Shown piece by piece: positions 28,683 to 37,540 of a stretch of 64,000 nucleotides of DNA. The stretch covers positions 59,567 through 123,566 of the forward strand of contig NZ_FNDP01000009.1 of assembly GCF_900100545.1 (NCBI RefSeq), read 5' to 3'. Position 1 is the stretch's first letter; the number at the start of each line of letters is the position of its first letter. The stretch is from Pseudobutyrivibrio sp. 49. Lineage in GTDB: Bacteria > Bacillota > Clostridia > Lachnospirales > Lachnospiraceae. The notes beneath the pieces were generated by a model. The model worked only from the letters and a program-made list of their open reading frames with translations. It had not been told where the DNA came from and ran no database searches. A program made the translations under genes and the position numbers.

Positions 28683-29027
28683 TTATTTTTTATTCTTTAC
28701 CTTCTTAACATAATCAACGACTTCTGCTTTAGTCTTCTTGTTAAGCTTCTCCAGCTTTTTAACAACTTCATACTCTCCTGTACCCTTGCTGGCGATGACA
28801 AAGTCAACATCTCCGGCACCCTTTCCAGGAATAGTGTCCTGCAGGATTTCAAAAGGTGAAACATCAAGAACGTCGCAGATTGCCATTATCTTTTCAGCTG
28901 AAGGATTAGTCTTCTTTCTTTTCCAATCACTAATCGTACTTTGGGCGATTCCTGTGCCAGCAGAGAACTCAAGCTGAGTCATGCCCTTCTCTTCCATAAT
29001 CTTGAAAATTCTTTCGCTAATTATCAT
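28683..29027 (-). CDS. small XRE-family transcriptional regulator
   Basis: This is a 114-residue DNA-binding protein. Residues 5-58 form a Cro/CI-type helix-turn-helix (MTQLEFSAGTGIAQSTISDW as helices two and three). The C-terminal half is charged and ends in a lysine-rich helix. GGAGGT precedes the ATG. A perfect palindrome lies 30 bases upstream and is probably its own operator. It stands alone between the esterase and the cyclase genes. Its targets are unknown. Confidence 0.85.
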   Translation of the reverse strand: MIISERIFKIMEEKGMTQLEFSAGTGIAQSTISDWKRKKTNPSAEKIMAICDVLDVSPFEILQDTIPGKGAGDVDFVIASKGTGEYEVVKKLEKLNKKTKAEVVDYVKKVKNKK

Positions 29028-29056
29028 CCTTGGTACCTCCCCACCACATTAACCTC

Positions 29057-29076
29057 ATTATCGTTTATACGATAAT
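29057..29076. promoter_or_regulatory. probable XRE operator
   Basis: ATTATCGT, four bases, ACGATAAT is a perfect 8+8 palindrome in the leader of the small XRE gene. Its size suits a Cro/CI-type dimer; autoregulation is inferred. Confidence 0.6.
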
Positions 29077-29119
29077 TATACTCTATTGGAATAATACTCA
29101 CAATAAGTTTTCTGTTAAT

Positions 29120-30256
29120 TTACATCCCGTGATGCAATTGTTTTTGCTCATACATGTGATTATCGATATTATCTGTAAATTCTTCTCTCGATAATCCACT
29201 GGTATAGCTATATATCTCATAGCCACAGCTTATATCCACATCGGGATGCCATTTTCGTTTATCCCTGATGTTTGCTAGCTTTTCTCTTGCCTGAAGTATC
29301 AAGTCTTCCAGCTCTGCTTGTGAGACATTATCTGTGATTACACAGAACTCATCGCCACCAAATCTTGCTATGGTAGATTCTTTTCCAAAAAGATTCAACA
29401 GAATATCTGCCATATATTTTATTGCCCTGTCGCCTTCATCATGACCAAAGGTATCATTTATAGTCTTGAAATTATCAATGTCCATCATGATTGCTGCAAA
29501 ATTTCTTTTATTCTGTTGACTAGATTTTATTTTCTCTTCCATTCGTATATCCAGACCACGTCGATTCAAAACACCTGTAAGATAATCAACGTTAACGTCA
29601 TTACTTTGGAAGAAGAAAAACAGAATAAGACATCCTAGCGAAATACCTGCGTAAGTTGTATCTATACTTGAAAAGAAAACCTGCGACAGCGCTCCTATAA
29701 GTGAGAATATAGGAAGGAATAGGATCATATTCTTATATTCACTCATAAAATCACTTCTAAATACAACGGTATACACCAAGAGCAATATGATAAAGACCAT
29801 TATCAACACTGCTCTTATCATGAAAAACTGTCCACGGAAATATAATCCGTCTTTGAAATAGAAAAACCATCCCAACTGTAAAACAGAAGACATTGTAACC
29901 AACACGATATTAATAAAAGCAAAGGCTTGGAAAGCTGTTTTAAAGCTGGTTCGTGCTTCGTTGCTTTCCTTATCCATCCAGCAGTCGATATAGTTAACAG
30001 CAAACAAAATATCTACTGGATCCAATATGAAAATTATGAAATAGCCCACTCTGGCGAGGATCAAAAGTGAATCCGGATTGTTCTCACCGACACGACCAAT
30101 AGACTCTGAAAATAGTAAAACGAGCGTACAAATAAGAATTGCAGAGTAACTTTTACCCTTCTGCAACCTAGAGGTTTTGTTCTGAAAAATCAAAAGAAGA
30201 ATCAGAAGAAACGATGTGAAAAAGTTTAGTATCACCCAACCAGGTACTTCAATCAT
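29120..30256 (-). CDS. membrane diguanylate cyclase (GGDEF)
   Basis: This protein should make c-di-GMP from two GTP. About seven membrane helices fill residues 1-210. The GGDEF domain follows (about 215-375), with ARFGGDEFCVIT containing the intact active-site motif and an upstream DIDNFKTINDTFGHDEGD stretch for metal and guanine binding. I saw no clear RxxD inhibitory site. I chose the ATG at 30256, four bases after a GGGGG ribosome-binding site; a GTG four codons earlier lies inside that site. It neighbours an HD-GYP phosphodiesterase gene, so synthesis and breakdown enzymes are close together. Confidence 0.9.
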   Translation of the reverse strand: MIEVPGWVILNFFTSFLLILLLIFQNKTSRLQKGKSYSAILICTLVLLFSESIGRVGENNPDSLLILARVGYFIIFILDPVDILFAVNYIDCWMDKESNEARTSFKTAFQAFAFINIVLVTMSSVLQLGWFFYFKDGLYFRGQFFMIRAVLIMVFIILLLVYTVVFRSDFMSEYKNMILFLPIFSLIGALSQVFFSSIDTTYAGISLGCLILFFFFQSNDVNVDYLTGVLNRRGLDIRMEEKIKSSQQNKRNFAAIMMDIDNFKTINDTFGHDEGDRAIKYMADILLNLFGKESTIARFGGDEFCVITDNVSQAELEDLILQAREKLANIRDKRKWHPDVDISCGYEIYSYTSGLSREEFTDNIDNHMYEQKQLHHGM

Positions 30257-30339
30257 TTTTGCCCCCACATGGTTATAGTACTACTAGTTTCCCATTATTT
30301 CTCTCTGATTCTAACACCATAATTTTATGAAATTGTGAC

Positions 30340-31214
30340 TTATTTAAGGATAATATCGTAATTTACCGAGAAGGTCTCTCCAGCTGATAACGTATTTCCG
30401 TATTCTCTTTCCTCAAGCTTCTGATTAAAGCCTACTCTGTCGCAACGACCATACCATGGCTCAATGCATACAAATGGAGCGTGCTTGCCAACTGGTGACC
30501 ATACGCCAAAAAGTGGTGCTGTGAAGGCTACTGTAAGAACATCCTTGCCCTCTGGATTTACAAGTGTCACTGCATCCGACTGCTGGTCCTCGATAATAAG
30601 AGCATCTCTACTGAAAAGCTCATCTGACATTTTTAAGATGCCGTTATCAAGTGCGAATGTACTTATTTCAGTTCCAAGGCAACCACTGCCATCTCCTGCG
30701 ATGATGTTTGCAGTAATTTTAGAATTCGTATTTCCGTTTTTCTCAAATCTAAGTGTGTAGGTATCAAGGTCACAGTTGAAGGCTGGGTGACCACCGATAG
30801 AGAAATACATTGTCTCTTTATTTGTGTTTTCTACCTTCCAGCCAACCTTTACGGTTGAATCTATGATTCTGTAGCTAAGTGTAAGCATAAATGCAAAAGG
30901 ATACTTGATTTTGCTGGCTTCTGAGTCCTTTAACTGAAATTCCAGCTCGTCAGTTGATTCTTTTATCAACTCAAAATCCATATCTCTTGCAAAGCCATGC
31001 TGTCCCATTTCATAGGTCTTTCCAGAATAAACTGACTTCTTATCATAATAATTTCCTACAAGTGGAAAAGCACTGGTGATGTACGTCCCCAAAAGGCACT
31101 GTCAGCCTGCCACATAATCTCTGTGTTATCTGACTTTCTAATAAGTGACTTGATTTCTGCTCCGTGGTCAGAGACTGTAAGTTTGATTTTGTCGTTTTCG
31201 ATTGTGTAATTCAT
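30340..31214 (-). pseudogene. aldose 1-epimerase-like gene with a single-base frameshift
   Basis: The family (galM-like sugar mutarotases) interconverts sugar anomers. Reading from the ATG at 31214, after AAAGGAC, gives MNYTIENDKIKLTVSDHGAE and continues through IMWQADSAFWGRTSPVLF, the standard N terminus. The frame then hits TAG near 31058. The rest of the family sequence, from PLVGNYYDKKSVY on, continues in the next frame to 30340 with the catalytic HGFARDMDF and GGHPAFNCD segments. One G:C pair seems to be missing near 31064-31065. No classic slippery heptamer is present, so I call a disrupted gene; a sequencing error is possible. It starts one base after the HD-GYP stop codon. Confidence 0.85.
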
Positions 31215-31215
31215 T

Positions 31216-32250
31216 TTATGTCCTTTCTATTTCATCACCAGGATTATCCCTCATGATGTAATCTATATCATCATCTATCATTTTGAGCATGATGTCTGCA
31301 AACTGGGGATCCCACTGGCTTCCCTTGCCCTTTTCTATCTCAGCCCTGACTATTTCCTGAGGAAGTGCTCCTCTATAACTTCGGTTGCTGGTCATGGCAT
31401 CGTAGGCATCTGCCACTGCTATGATTCTGGCTTCTTCAGGAATTTCCTCTCCAGAAAGTCCCTCTGGGTAGCCCTTTCCATCATATCTTTCATGGTGCCA
31501 TTTAGCTCCTGCTGCAAGCTCTGGCATTTCTTTTATATTGTTAAGTATCTTGGCACCAATACCCGGATGCTTTTTTATTTTGGCAAACTCTTCATCTGTA
31601 AGCATTCCAGGCTTGTTTATTACTTCATCAGGAACACCAATCTTTCCAACATCATGAAGAAGTCCCATCATAAAGATTTTCTCCTGATGTTTTTCATCAT
31701 AACCGTATCTGTTGGCTATCTCTTTTGAATAATCTGCCACTCTTCCGGAATGTCCATTTGTGTAGTTGTCTTTTGCGTCAATTGCATCTGCCAGGCTCTC
31801 AACCACGTGCAAGAAGAGGTTCTCATTTTCTCTGGTCTTCTCCTCCACCATGCCCTCAAGATTTCTTTGAAGCCTTACCAGCTCCACTGCATGTATAACT
31901 CTGAGCACAGGAACACTTTCAACAAATGGCTTTCTGATAAAATCCATAGCGCCAAGAGATAGTCCCTTAGTCTCAGCAGCCTCATCCTCATTGGCTGTCA
32001 AAAAGATTACTGGGGTGTTTCGCCACTCAGTCTCACATTTTTTGAGCTGTTTGATAGCCTCATATCCATCCATTTCAGGCATACTTATATCCATCAGGAT
32101 GAGATCCGGAGCAGGATTATCCTTTATGTATTCAAAAAGAGCCTTTCCGGATTTGAGCGCAACTACCTTAAGCCCAACACGGGTGAGGGTGTTCCATGCG
32201 TTTTTTAAAATTATAGGGTCATCATCAACAACTATAATATGTGGAATCAT
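31216..32250 (-). CDS. response regulator with HD-GYP c-di-GMP phosphodiesterase domain
   Basis: This response regulator probably breaks down c-di-GMP when phosphorylated. The receiver domain (about 1-125) has the acidic DDDP near residue 9, phospho-acceptor Asp54 in LILMDISMPEMDG and a conserved Lys (IRKPF). The HD-GYP domain (about 140-335) has MMGLLHDVGKIGVPD and the complete HHERYDGKGYP signature, so it is expected to be active. I chose the ATG at 32250, after GGAGGTG. An Hpt gene is divergent from it, and a hybrid kinase lies close by, suggesting a phosphorelay. Confidence 0.93.
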   Translation of the reverse strand: MIPHIIVVDDDPIILKNAWNTLTRVGLKVVALKSGKALFEYIKDNPAPDLILMDISMPEMDGYEAIKQLKKCETEWRNTPVIFLTANEDEAAETKGLSLGAMDFIRKPFVESVPVLRVIHAVELVRLQRNLEGMVEEKTRENENLFLHVVESLADAIDAKDNYTNGHSGRVADYSKEIANRYGYDEKHQEKIFMMGLLHDVGKIGVPDEVINKPGMLTDEEFAKIKKHPGIGAKILNNIKEMPELAAGAKWHHERYDGKGYPEGLSGEEIPEEARIIAVADAYDAMTSNRSYRGALPQEIVRAEIEKGKGSQWDPQFADIMLKMIDDDIDYIMRDNPGDEIERT

Positions 32251-32300
32251 TTTCACCTCCAGAAGAACAATTCCTATCCATAAATCATATCGTAAAACCG

Positions 32301-32329
32301 TTTATGCTTCAACTTAACAGTGGTATACT
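32301..32329 (+). promoter_or_regulatory. promoter candidate of the Hpt gene
   Basis: TTTATG (32301-32306) and TATACT (32324-32329) are 17 bases apart. TG two bases before TATACT forms an extended -10 element. It lies 45 bases before the Hpt start codon. Confidence 0.6.
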
Positions 32330-32373
32330 CAAAATGAACACGACATTGAAACAGCCCACGGAGGAACCTTTCA

Positions 32374-32955
32374 ATGAACATTAATATTCCAGGTGTTGAA
32401 ACAGAAACAGCTATTAAAAACTCTGGCTCTGAAGCACTTTTCACAGAGCTTCTTGGTGATGTCTATAAGCTCATGGATGAAAAATGTGACATGGTAGAAG
32501 CTTACCTTGCTAGGAAGGATGTACATAATTACACCATCCAAGTTCACTCTCTCAAGACCACCTGTCGCATGATTGGAGCCATGGAGCTTGGAGAGGAATT
32601 TTTTACCCTTGAAAAACTTGGCAAAGATAACAATCTGGAGCAAATCGAAAAGCTTACTCCAGATGTTTTAAAATCTTTTAGGGCTTTAAAGCCATATCTT
32701 GAGCCATTTGCTTCAAGGGTTGCAGGCAAAAAAACCGACTTTGACAGGGTTGCCATTTCTAATATTTTAGAAAAGCTTATTTCAGCTTTAGATGAGTTTG
32801 ACCTTGGTGCTGCTGAAGAAGCCACAAAACAACTTTTCACCTATGATTGCGATGAGGCGCTGTCTAGCAAACTTGAAGATTTAGATAAGCTGGTTTCTAA
32901 TCTTGATTATGATGAGGCAAAATCACTGTCAAAGCAGATACTTGATAGCCTATAG
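32374..32955 (+). CDS. Hpt histidine phosphotransfer protein
   Basis: This is a small cytoplasmic phosphotransfer protein. Its first 110 residues resemble an Hpt four-helix domain, with the phospho-accepting His58 in IQVHSLKTTCRMIGA. The HSLK signature followed by small residues is typical. The second part (about 110-193) is helical and ends in repeated acidic helices; its role is unclear. GGAGG precedes the ATG. It is divergent from the HD-GYP response regulator and converges with the solute-binding lipoprotein gene, leaving only six bases between their stop codons. It could carry phosphate from the hybrid kinase receiver to the HD-GYP receiver. Confidence 0.85.
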   Translation: MNINIPGVETETAIKNSGSEALFTELLGDVYKLMDEKCDMVEAYLARKDVHNYTIQVHSLKTTCRMIGAMELGEEFFTLEKLGKDNNLEQIEKLTPDVLKSFRALKPYLEPFASRVAGKKTDFDRVAISNILEKLISALDEFDLGAAEEATKQLFTYDCDEALSSKLEDLDKLVSNLDYDEAKSLSKQILDSL

Positions 32956-32961
32956 GCTGAT

Positions 32962-34338
32962 TTATTTTGTCTCTATAGTTCCGTAGGCTGCTACTGCCTC
33001 ATCTACGGTCATTTCCCCGTTAACAACAGCATAGGCTGCTGCCCTAAACTGTTTTACCGCTGTATCTAGGATTTCCGTATCTCTAAAACTGATAGTCCTT
33101 TCTTCTGGAAATTCAGAAAGTGAAGCATAGACTTCATCCAGCGAGTAATCTTTGGTAGGTGTTATCAGTCTCTTTTCTTGAGCCATCAATCCCAGTTCCT
33201 TTTCACTTGTAAGGAATCTTATAAATTCGTTAGTCATATCAATGTTTGCACCGTTCTTATTAACACAGAATAAAAGGGACATGGAATCCATATAATATCC
33301 ACCTTCATCACCAGAAGGTGCTACATAGAAGTCATACTTGAAAGGATTTGCCTCGAAAGCCTCTGATTTGCTCTCACGCTTTTTTGTTCCAGAGACAACA
33401 TCTCCAGAGCAGAGCATCATAGGTACATCACCCTCAAAAAATCTCAGAATTACTGCATTATAATCATCTTCAATCTCTGCTGTACATTTATCCACATCTA
33501 TACAACCCGACTTCACAAGCTCATTTAATCTGGTAAGGGCAGCTCGCATTGTTTCACCTGCAGAAGGTACAAGATTATTTAAATCATCCTCTACGCTTCT
33601 GTCATCCTTTACAGTCTTTGCGAACATTGGGTAAGCAAAGGCATAGCCTATTCCTGGTGTAGTTGAAGTATTGGCTCCCATAACAGGTGATTCGTAGCCT
33701 GCGGCCTTCAGCTTTTCACAGGTTGCCTTCAACTCATCAAAGGTCTTTGGTACCTCAAGTCCCTCTTTTTCAAATATATCTGTGTTTACAAGCATTCCGT
33801 AGGATGTAGCAAAAATAGGGAGTGTTTTGATTTCACCATTATTCATTTCCCATCTGAGGTCTGTGCGAATGCACTCCAAGTCGATTTCCAGCTCTGATGC
33901 AGAGAGAACCTCTGCGCTATCGAATAAACAATCATAGCGCTCATCCCCATACATCCATGGCTGAACCACGTATATGTCCGGCTGCTCCTGACCTACAATG
34001 GCTTGCCTTATGGTGTTGCTGTAATCATCCAGATAGGTATACTGGATTTCACCTTCTGGATAATGACTGTAGAATCGTTCAAAGGCACTTTCCAAGGATT
34101 CAAAATTAGAGTAGGTTCCTGCTACAGACAGCTTATACTCTGTATCGGACGGATATTTTGGAGAAAACTCTTTGGTGACTTCCTCGCTCTGGTTTTCGCT
34201 TTGATTTTGATCCTGGCTCTCATTCTGGCCTGTTGTCTCTCCCTGATTTTGATTCTGAGTCTGGCCACAGCCTGTCATTCCAAATATCAGTGCTGTAATA
34301 AGTGTCATCGAAAGAATTGTTTTAATGTGTTTATTCAT
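32962..34338 (-). CDS. solute-binding lipoprotein linked to a hybrid kinase
   Basis: This is a 458-residue family 1-type extracellular binding protein with lipobox GMTGCGQ. After the lipidated Cys comes a Gln/Asn/Glu-rich tether (about 23-50) of low complexity. The ligand-binding body has typical segments such as EKEGLEVPKTFDELKATCEKL. No permease genes are nearby, so it may serve as a sensor subunit and not as a transporter component. The ATG at 34338, after AGGAG, lies inside the end of the hybrid kinase gene and overlaps it by eight bases. That overlap supports a shared job: presenting a sugar to the kinase's extracellular domain. Confidence 0.85.
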   Translation of the reverse strand: MNKHIKTILSMTLITALIFGMTGCGQTQNQNQGETTGQNESQDQNQSENQSEEVTKEFSPKYPSDTEYKLSVAGTYSNFESLESAFERFYSHYPEGEIQYTYLDDYSNTIRQAIVGQEQPDIYVVQPWMYGDERYDCLFDSAEVLSASELEIDLECIRTDLRWEMNNGEIKTLPIFATSYGMLVNTDIFEKEGLEVPKTFDELKATCEKLKAAGYESPVMGANTSTTPGIGYAFAYPMFAKTVKDDRSVEDDLNNLVPSAGETMRAALTRLNELVKSGCIDVDKCTAEIEDDYNAVILRFFEGDVPMMLCSGDVVSGTKKRESKSEAFEANPFKYDFYVAPSGDEGGYYMDSMSLLFCVNKNGANIDMTNEFIRFLTSEKELGLMAQEKRLITPTKDYSLDEVYASLSEFPEERTISFRDTEILDTAVKQFRAAAYAVVNGEMTVDEAVAAYGTIETK

Positions 34339-36718
34339 GTTCGCTCCTTTCACTATCGATAGCCTCCTGCTTCTGTAAATAAGCTAAAGCTTGCTCTTCT
34401 GATTTAACTACCACCACTTTATAACGGTCAGTCAGCCGTTCTTTAATTCGCTTTAAAAATCCCACATCTTCGCTCACCACAAGGATACTTTGCACGGTAT
34501 TAGATGGTGGCTTTTCTTCTTCCACATCCGCCTGACCAATCAGGTCCTTTGGCAAATATGTGAGAAGCATGTTCTCAAGTCTGTTTGTATCAATAGGCTT
34601 TGTGAGATAGTCGTCAAAGCCAGCATTTATGTAGGTTTCACGCATGCCTGATATGGCATTTGCGGTAAGACAGATAACTGGAGTTTTCTGATTTGGTGTG
34701 TAGGTACACTCCTTCATTTCCTTTATGGTTTCGATACCATCCTTTTCCGGCATCATATGGTCCAGGAAAATCACGTCGTAGGAATTGCGCTTAAAAAGTG
34801 CTATACAGGCATCTCCACTATCTGCCGTATCAATCTGTATTTTCGTTTCGTTAAGGAGATTTACAAATACCTTCAGGTTAATCTCATTGTCATCCACCAC
34901 CAGTATTCGTGCCTTCGGAGCCACAAACTGTACCTGATACTGTTTCCTCTCGCTGAGGAAGTGTTTGTATGCCAAATCGAATTCTCCCAATGGCTCCCAT
35001 TCCACTACTTTCTGCTTTAGGTCAAAAGAAAACTCGGAGCCCGTCCCGTATTCACTTTCCACCTGAAGCCTGCTGCCCATCATGTTAAGAAAGCTTTGGG
35101 CTATGGCCATTCCAAGTCCAGTGCCTTCGATGTTACGATTTTTCTTCTCATCGATTCTCTCAAAGGCTGCAAACAGCTTGTCCCGGTCTTCTTTCTTAAT
35201 TCCTATACCTGTGTCCTTTACGCTTATATGCAAAGTAATTTGGTCTGGCTCATCCTCGCATTTACTGCTGGCTACAGAAAAAATAACGCTTCCCTCTTTT
35301 GTATATTTCACGGCATTTGAAAGGATATTTGTGATAACCTGCTTGATTCTGATTTCATCACCATGAAGAAGCCTTGGGATGTCCTTATCCACATTAAGCT
35401 CGAAGGTAAGTCCTTTTTCCTCTGCCCTTCGCTGAACCATGTTCACTAGATCATTTAAGAGAGACGCAATGTTATAGTCCACATTTATGATTTCCATCCT
35501 GCCAGCTTCAATCTTGGAGAAATCAAGAATATCGTTTATGATTCCAAGAAGTGTATTTCCGGCAGCCCTTATATTTTCTGAGTAACCAAGGACCTTCTCA
35601 TCCTTGCTGTCTCTTATAATCATTTCATTCATGCCGATTATGGCATTCATAGGAGTTCTGATGTCATGGGACATTGTGGAAAGGAAGTAGGATTTCGCTT
35701 CATTTGCCTGATTTGCAGCCTCCGCAGCCACCGATAACTTTCTATTGAATTTAAGGAGTATTGCCAGGTTAAAGTGCAAGAGAACTACCAATCCAAAAGA
35801 TACAATTCCTAAAAGAATCCAATCAATAGACCTGTTTGCTGTCAGCTCTTTTGCAGGAATATAAGCCACAATGAACCAGTAATCCAGATTACTTAAAGGA
35901 GCATAGGCAATGACACTATCTTCATCCTTTGAGTTACGAATATGCATAGAGCCAGTCTCAGTACGAATGGAATCCACCACCCTGTTATATTCCTGAGTTG
36001 TCATAGGGTTGTAGGATTTAAAATATTCAAATAAATTACTGTTTTTCAAGGATTTTCCGTGAATCATATAATCTCCATCCCAATCGATAAGAGATATCTC
36101 CACTTTTTCATATTCACCCTTCAAAAACACAAGCTTCTGCTCCAGACGACTTACAGGTACAACACGAAGAAGCAGTCCCTCTCGCATGTCGCCTGTTTCC
36201 TCATCCACAACCTTCACATTATTCAAAAATGCGATAGACTGAACGCCATTTAAAGGGTTTGTATATGCCCTGGTCAGGTTAACAACACCATCCACATTAC
36301 TAATTTCCAGATTATCAAAAATATTAATATGGGAATATTTTACAGAGTAATCAGACGAGTCTGTAGAGCTGGCGGTGGTAGAAATGCCCGCCATTGACCC
36401 GTCATCAATATAAATAAGATGTCCTGAGATTTCAGGAGATGTTTTTGCTTTTCTAATATAGGAAATAGCCTCTTCAACAGTCATAGGAGTGCCAGCCTCC
36501 GCAGAGCCGTTGATATAGTTTGACCAGATGTCGCACAGATGCTGCTCATCCTCCAGATAGTTGGCGATGATTTGCTCTGTGGTGGTTGTCATTTTCTCAA
36601 AAGACGCAATAGAAGCACGGTTTGACTCTTCTGCCCTGTCGTTGGCATACTTCAGGATAATGAAAAGAATCAAACCTACTATCAATATATTAATGATGAA
36701 AATATATCGTTTCTTCAA
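34331..36718 (-). CDS. hybrid sensor histidine kinase with receiver domain and vestigial second receiver
   Basis: This membrane kinase should start a phosphorelay. A membrane helix at about 5-23 and another near 297-318 flank an extracellular sensor domain of about 270 residues, perhaps of the Cache type. The DHp domain has FLSTMSHDIRTPMNAIIG (His about 350), followed by HATPase boxes (NILSNAVKYTKEG, DTGIGIKKEDRD, GTGLGMAIAQ). A receiver (about 605-725) has DDNE, VIFLDHMMPEKDG and LTKPID. Residues 735-785 look like the first half of another receiver that lacks the phospho-acceptor strand and stops where the lipoprotein gene begins. The natural partners are the Hpt protein and the HD-GYP regulator nearby. 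Confidence 0.92.
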   Translation of the reverse strand: MKKRYIFIINILIVGLILFIILKYANDRAEESNRASIASFEKMTTTTEQIIANYLEDEQHLCDIWSNYINGSAEAGTPMTVEEAISYIRKAKTSPEISGHLIYIDDGSMAGISTTASSTDSSDYSVKYSHINIFDNLEISNVDGVVNLTRAYTNPLNGVQSIAFLNNVKVVDEETGDMREGLLLRVVPVSRLEQKLVFLKGEYEKVEISLIDWDGDYMIHGKSLKNSNLFEYFKSYNPMTTQEYNRVVDSIRTETGSMHIRNSKDEDSVIAYAPLSNLDYWFIVAYIPAKELTANRSIDWILLGIVSFGLVVLLHFNLAILLKFNRKLSVAAEAANQANEAKSYFLSTMSHDIRTPMNAIIGMNEMIIRDSKDEKVLGYSENIRAAGNTLLGIINDILDFSKIEAGRMEIINVDYNIASLLNDLVNMVQRRAEEKGLTFELNVDKDIPRLLHGDEIRIKQVITNILSNAVKYTKEGSVIFSVASSKCEDEPDQITLHISVKDTGIGIKKEDRDKLFAAFERIDEKKNRNIEGTGLGMAIAQSFLNMMGSRLQVESEYGTGSEFSFDLKQKVVEWEPLGEFDLAYKHFLSERKQYQVQFVAPKARILVVDDNEINLKVFVNLLNETKIQIDTADSGDACIALFKRNSYDVIFLDHMMPEKDGIETIKEMKECTYTPNQKTPVICLTANAISGMRETYINAGFDDYLTKPIDTNRLENMLLTYLPKDLIGQADVEEEKPPSNTVQSILVVSEDVGFLKRIKERLTDRYKVVVVKSEEQALAYLQKQEAIDSERSEHE

Positions 36719-36966
36719 TCTGCGTCCTCTGTAAACTCCAAATCGTTATACAAACTAACACAGATTAATTCTATCATTTAGTTATTTTTATATTGTTAAA
36801 AAAGTATGATGGGAGTGTAGTTATTAAAGCCCTTTGGTTTTTAAGTACTTATACCTCCATAACCATAATAATTTTTGTTTCTACCAGCGGTTCATGTTCT
36901 TCTCACACTTCCCCAAACATCCACCGCACCTTATTTTTGCCAACCTTTGACGGAATATTCTTCCCT

Positions 36967-37449
36967 CTATATTTTTAAAACTGCTATAAGCTCTTCCCCA
37001 TCCATATCCCCAGTCTCAACAAATCCATAGGATGCATACAGCTCTTTAGCAATTTGATTCTCCGATTCATAAGATAGCCAGCAATATTCAGCCGCTCCAC
37101 ATGGATAGGTCTTAATAAAATCCAACGCTAGTTTTACTGCTTGCCTACCATATCCTTTGTGCTGATAATTCTTATCTATCATCAATCGCCACAAATTGTA
37201 ATTTCCTATGGCAATATCAGGTGCATCTTCCCAATAATCATCCTTATCAAATCCAATCATCAAAAATCCTATTGGGGTATCCCCCTCATAGATTCCAAAT
37301 GGATAGGCATACCCATTGGCTGTAATAGCTGTGTATGCTTCAATGATACTTATCTCATTACTTGCTACAAAAGTCTTTTGAGAATCATCTACTGATAGTT
37401 TTAATATATCCCAAACATTTTTTCCGTTAATTTTCTCAAGTCTTAGCAT
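36967..37449 (-). CDS. GNAT-family acetyltransferase
   Basis: This is a 160-residue N-acetyltransferase of unknown substrate. The acetyl-CoA-binding motif lies in LMIDKNYQHKGYGRQAVKLA (about residues 92-111), the Q/RxxGxG/A signature. Upstream strands (GFLMIGFDKDDYW) and a C-terminal SYGFVETG segment complete the fold. The family member most like it by pattern is the SpeG/PaiA-like small-molecule group, but I cannot assign it. I chose the ATG at 37449, after GGAGGG. The 245 bases between it and the kinase gene start hold nothing I can recognise. Confidence 0.85.
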   Translation of the reverse strand: MLRLEKINGKNVWDILKLSVDDSQKTFVASNEISIIEAYTAITANGYAYPFGIYEGDTPIGFLMIGFDKDDYWEDAPDIAIGNYNLWRLMIDKNYQHKGYGRQAVKLALDFIKTYPCGAAEYCWLSYESENQIAKELYASYGFVETGDMDGEELIAVLKI

Positions 37450-37540
37450 TTTTCCCTCCAAACGCATCTAATACAAGGCATTCTTCTAAGTTCGCATTTT
37501 GAATTAGTATACTAAATCTTAAGTTTGTTGCATAGGCGAC

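Noticed and set aside
31055..31075. Programmed frameshift in the aldose epimerase gene
   Set aside because: The site GTG CTT TTC CAC has no canonical slippery heptamer and no downstream stem was evident; a one-base deletion or sequencing error explains it more simply.
36793..36978. 61-codon frame between the hybrid kinase and GNAT genes
   Set aside because: No ribosome-binding site or recognisable sequence; it ends inside the GNAT gene on the other strand.
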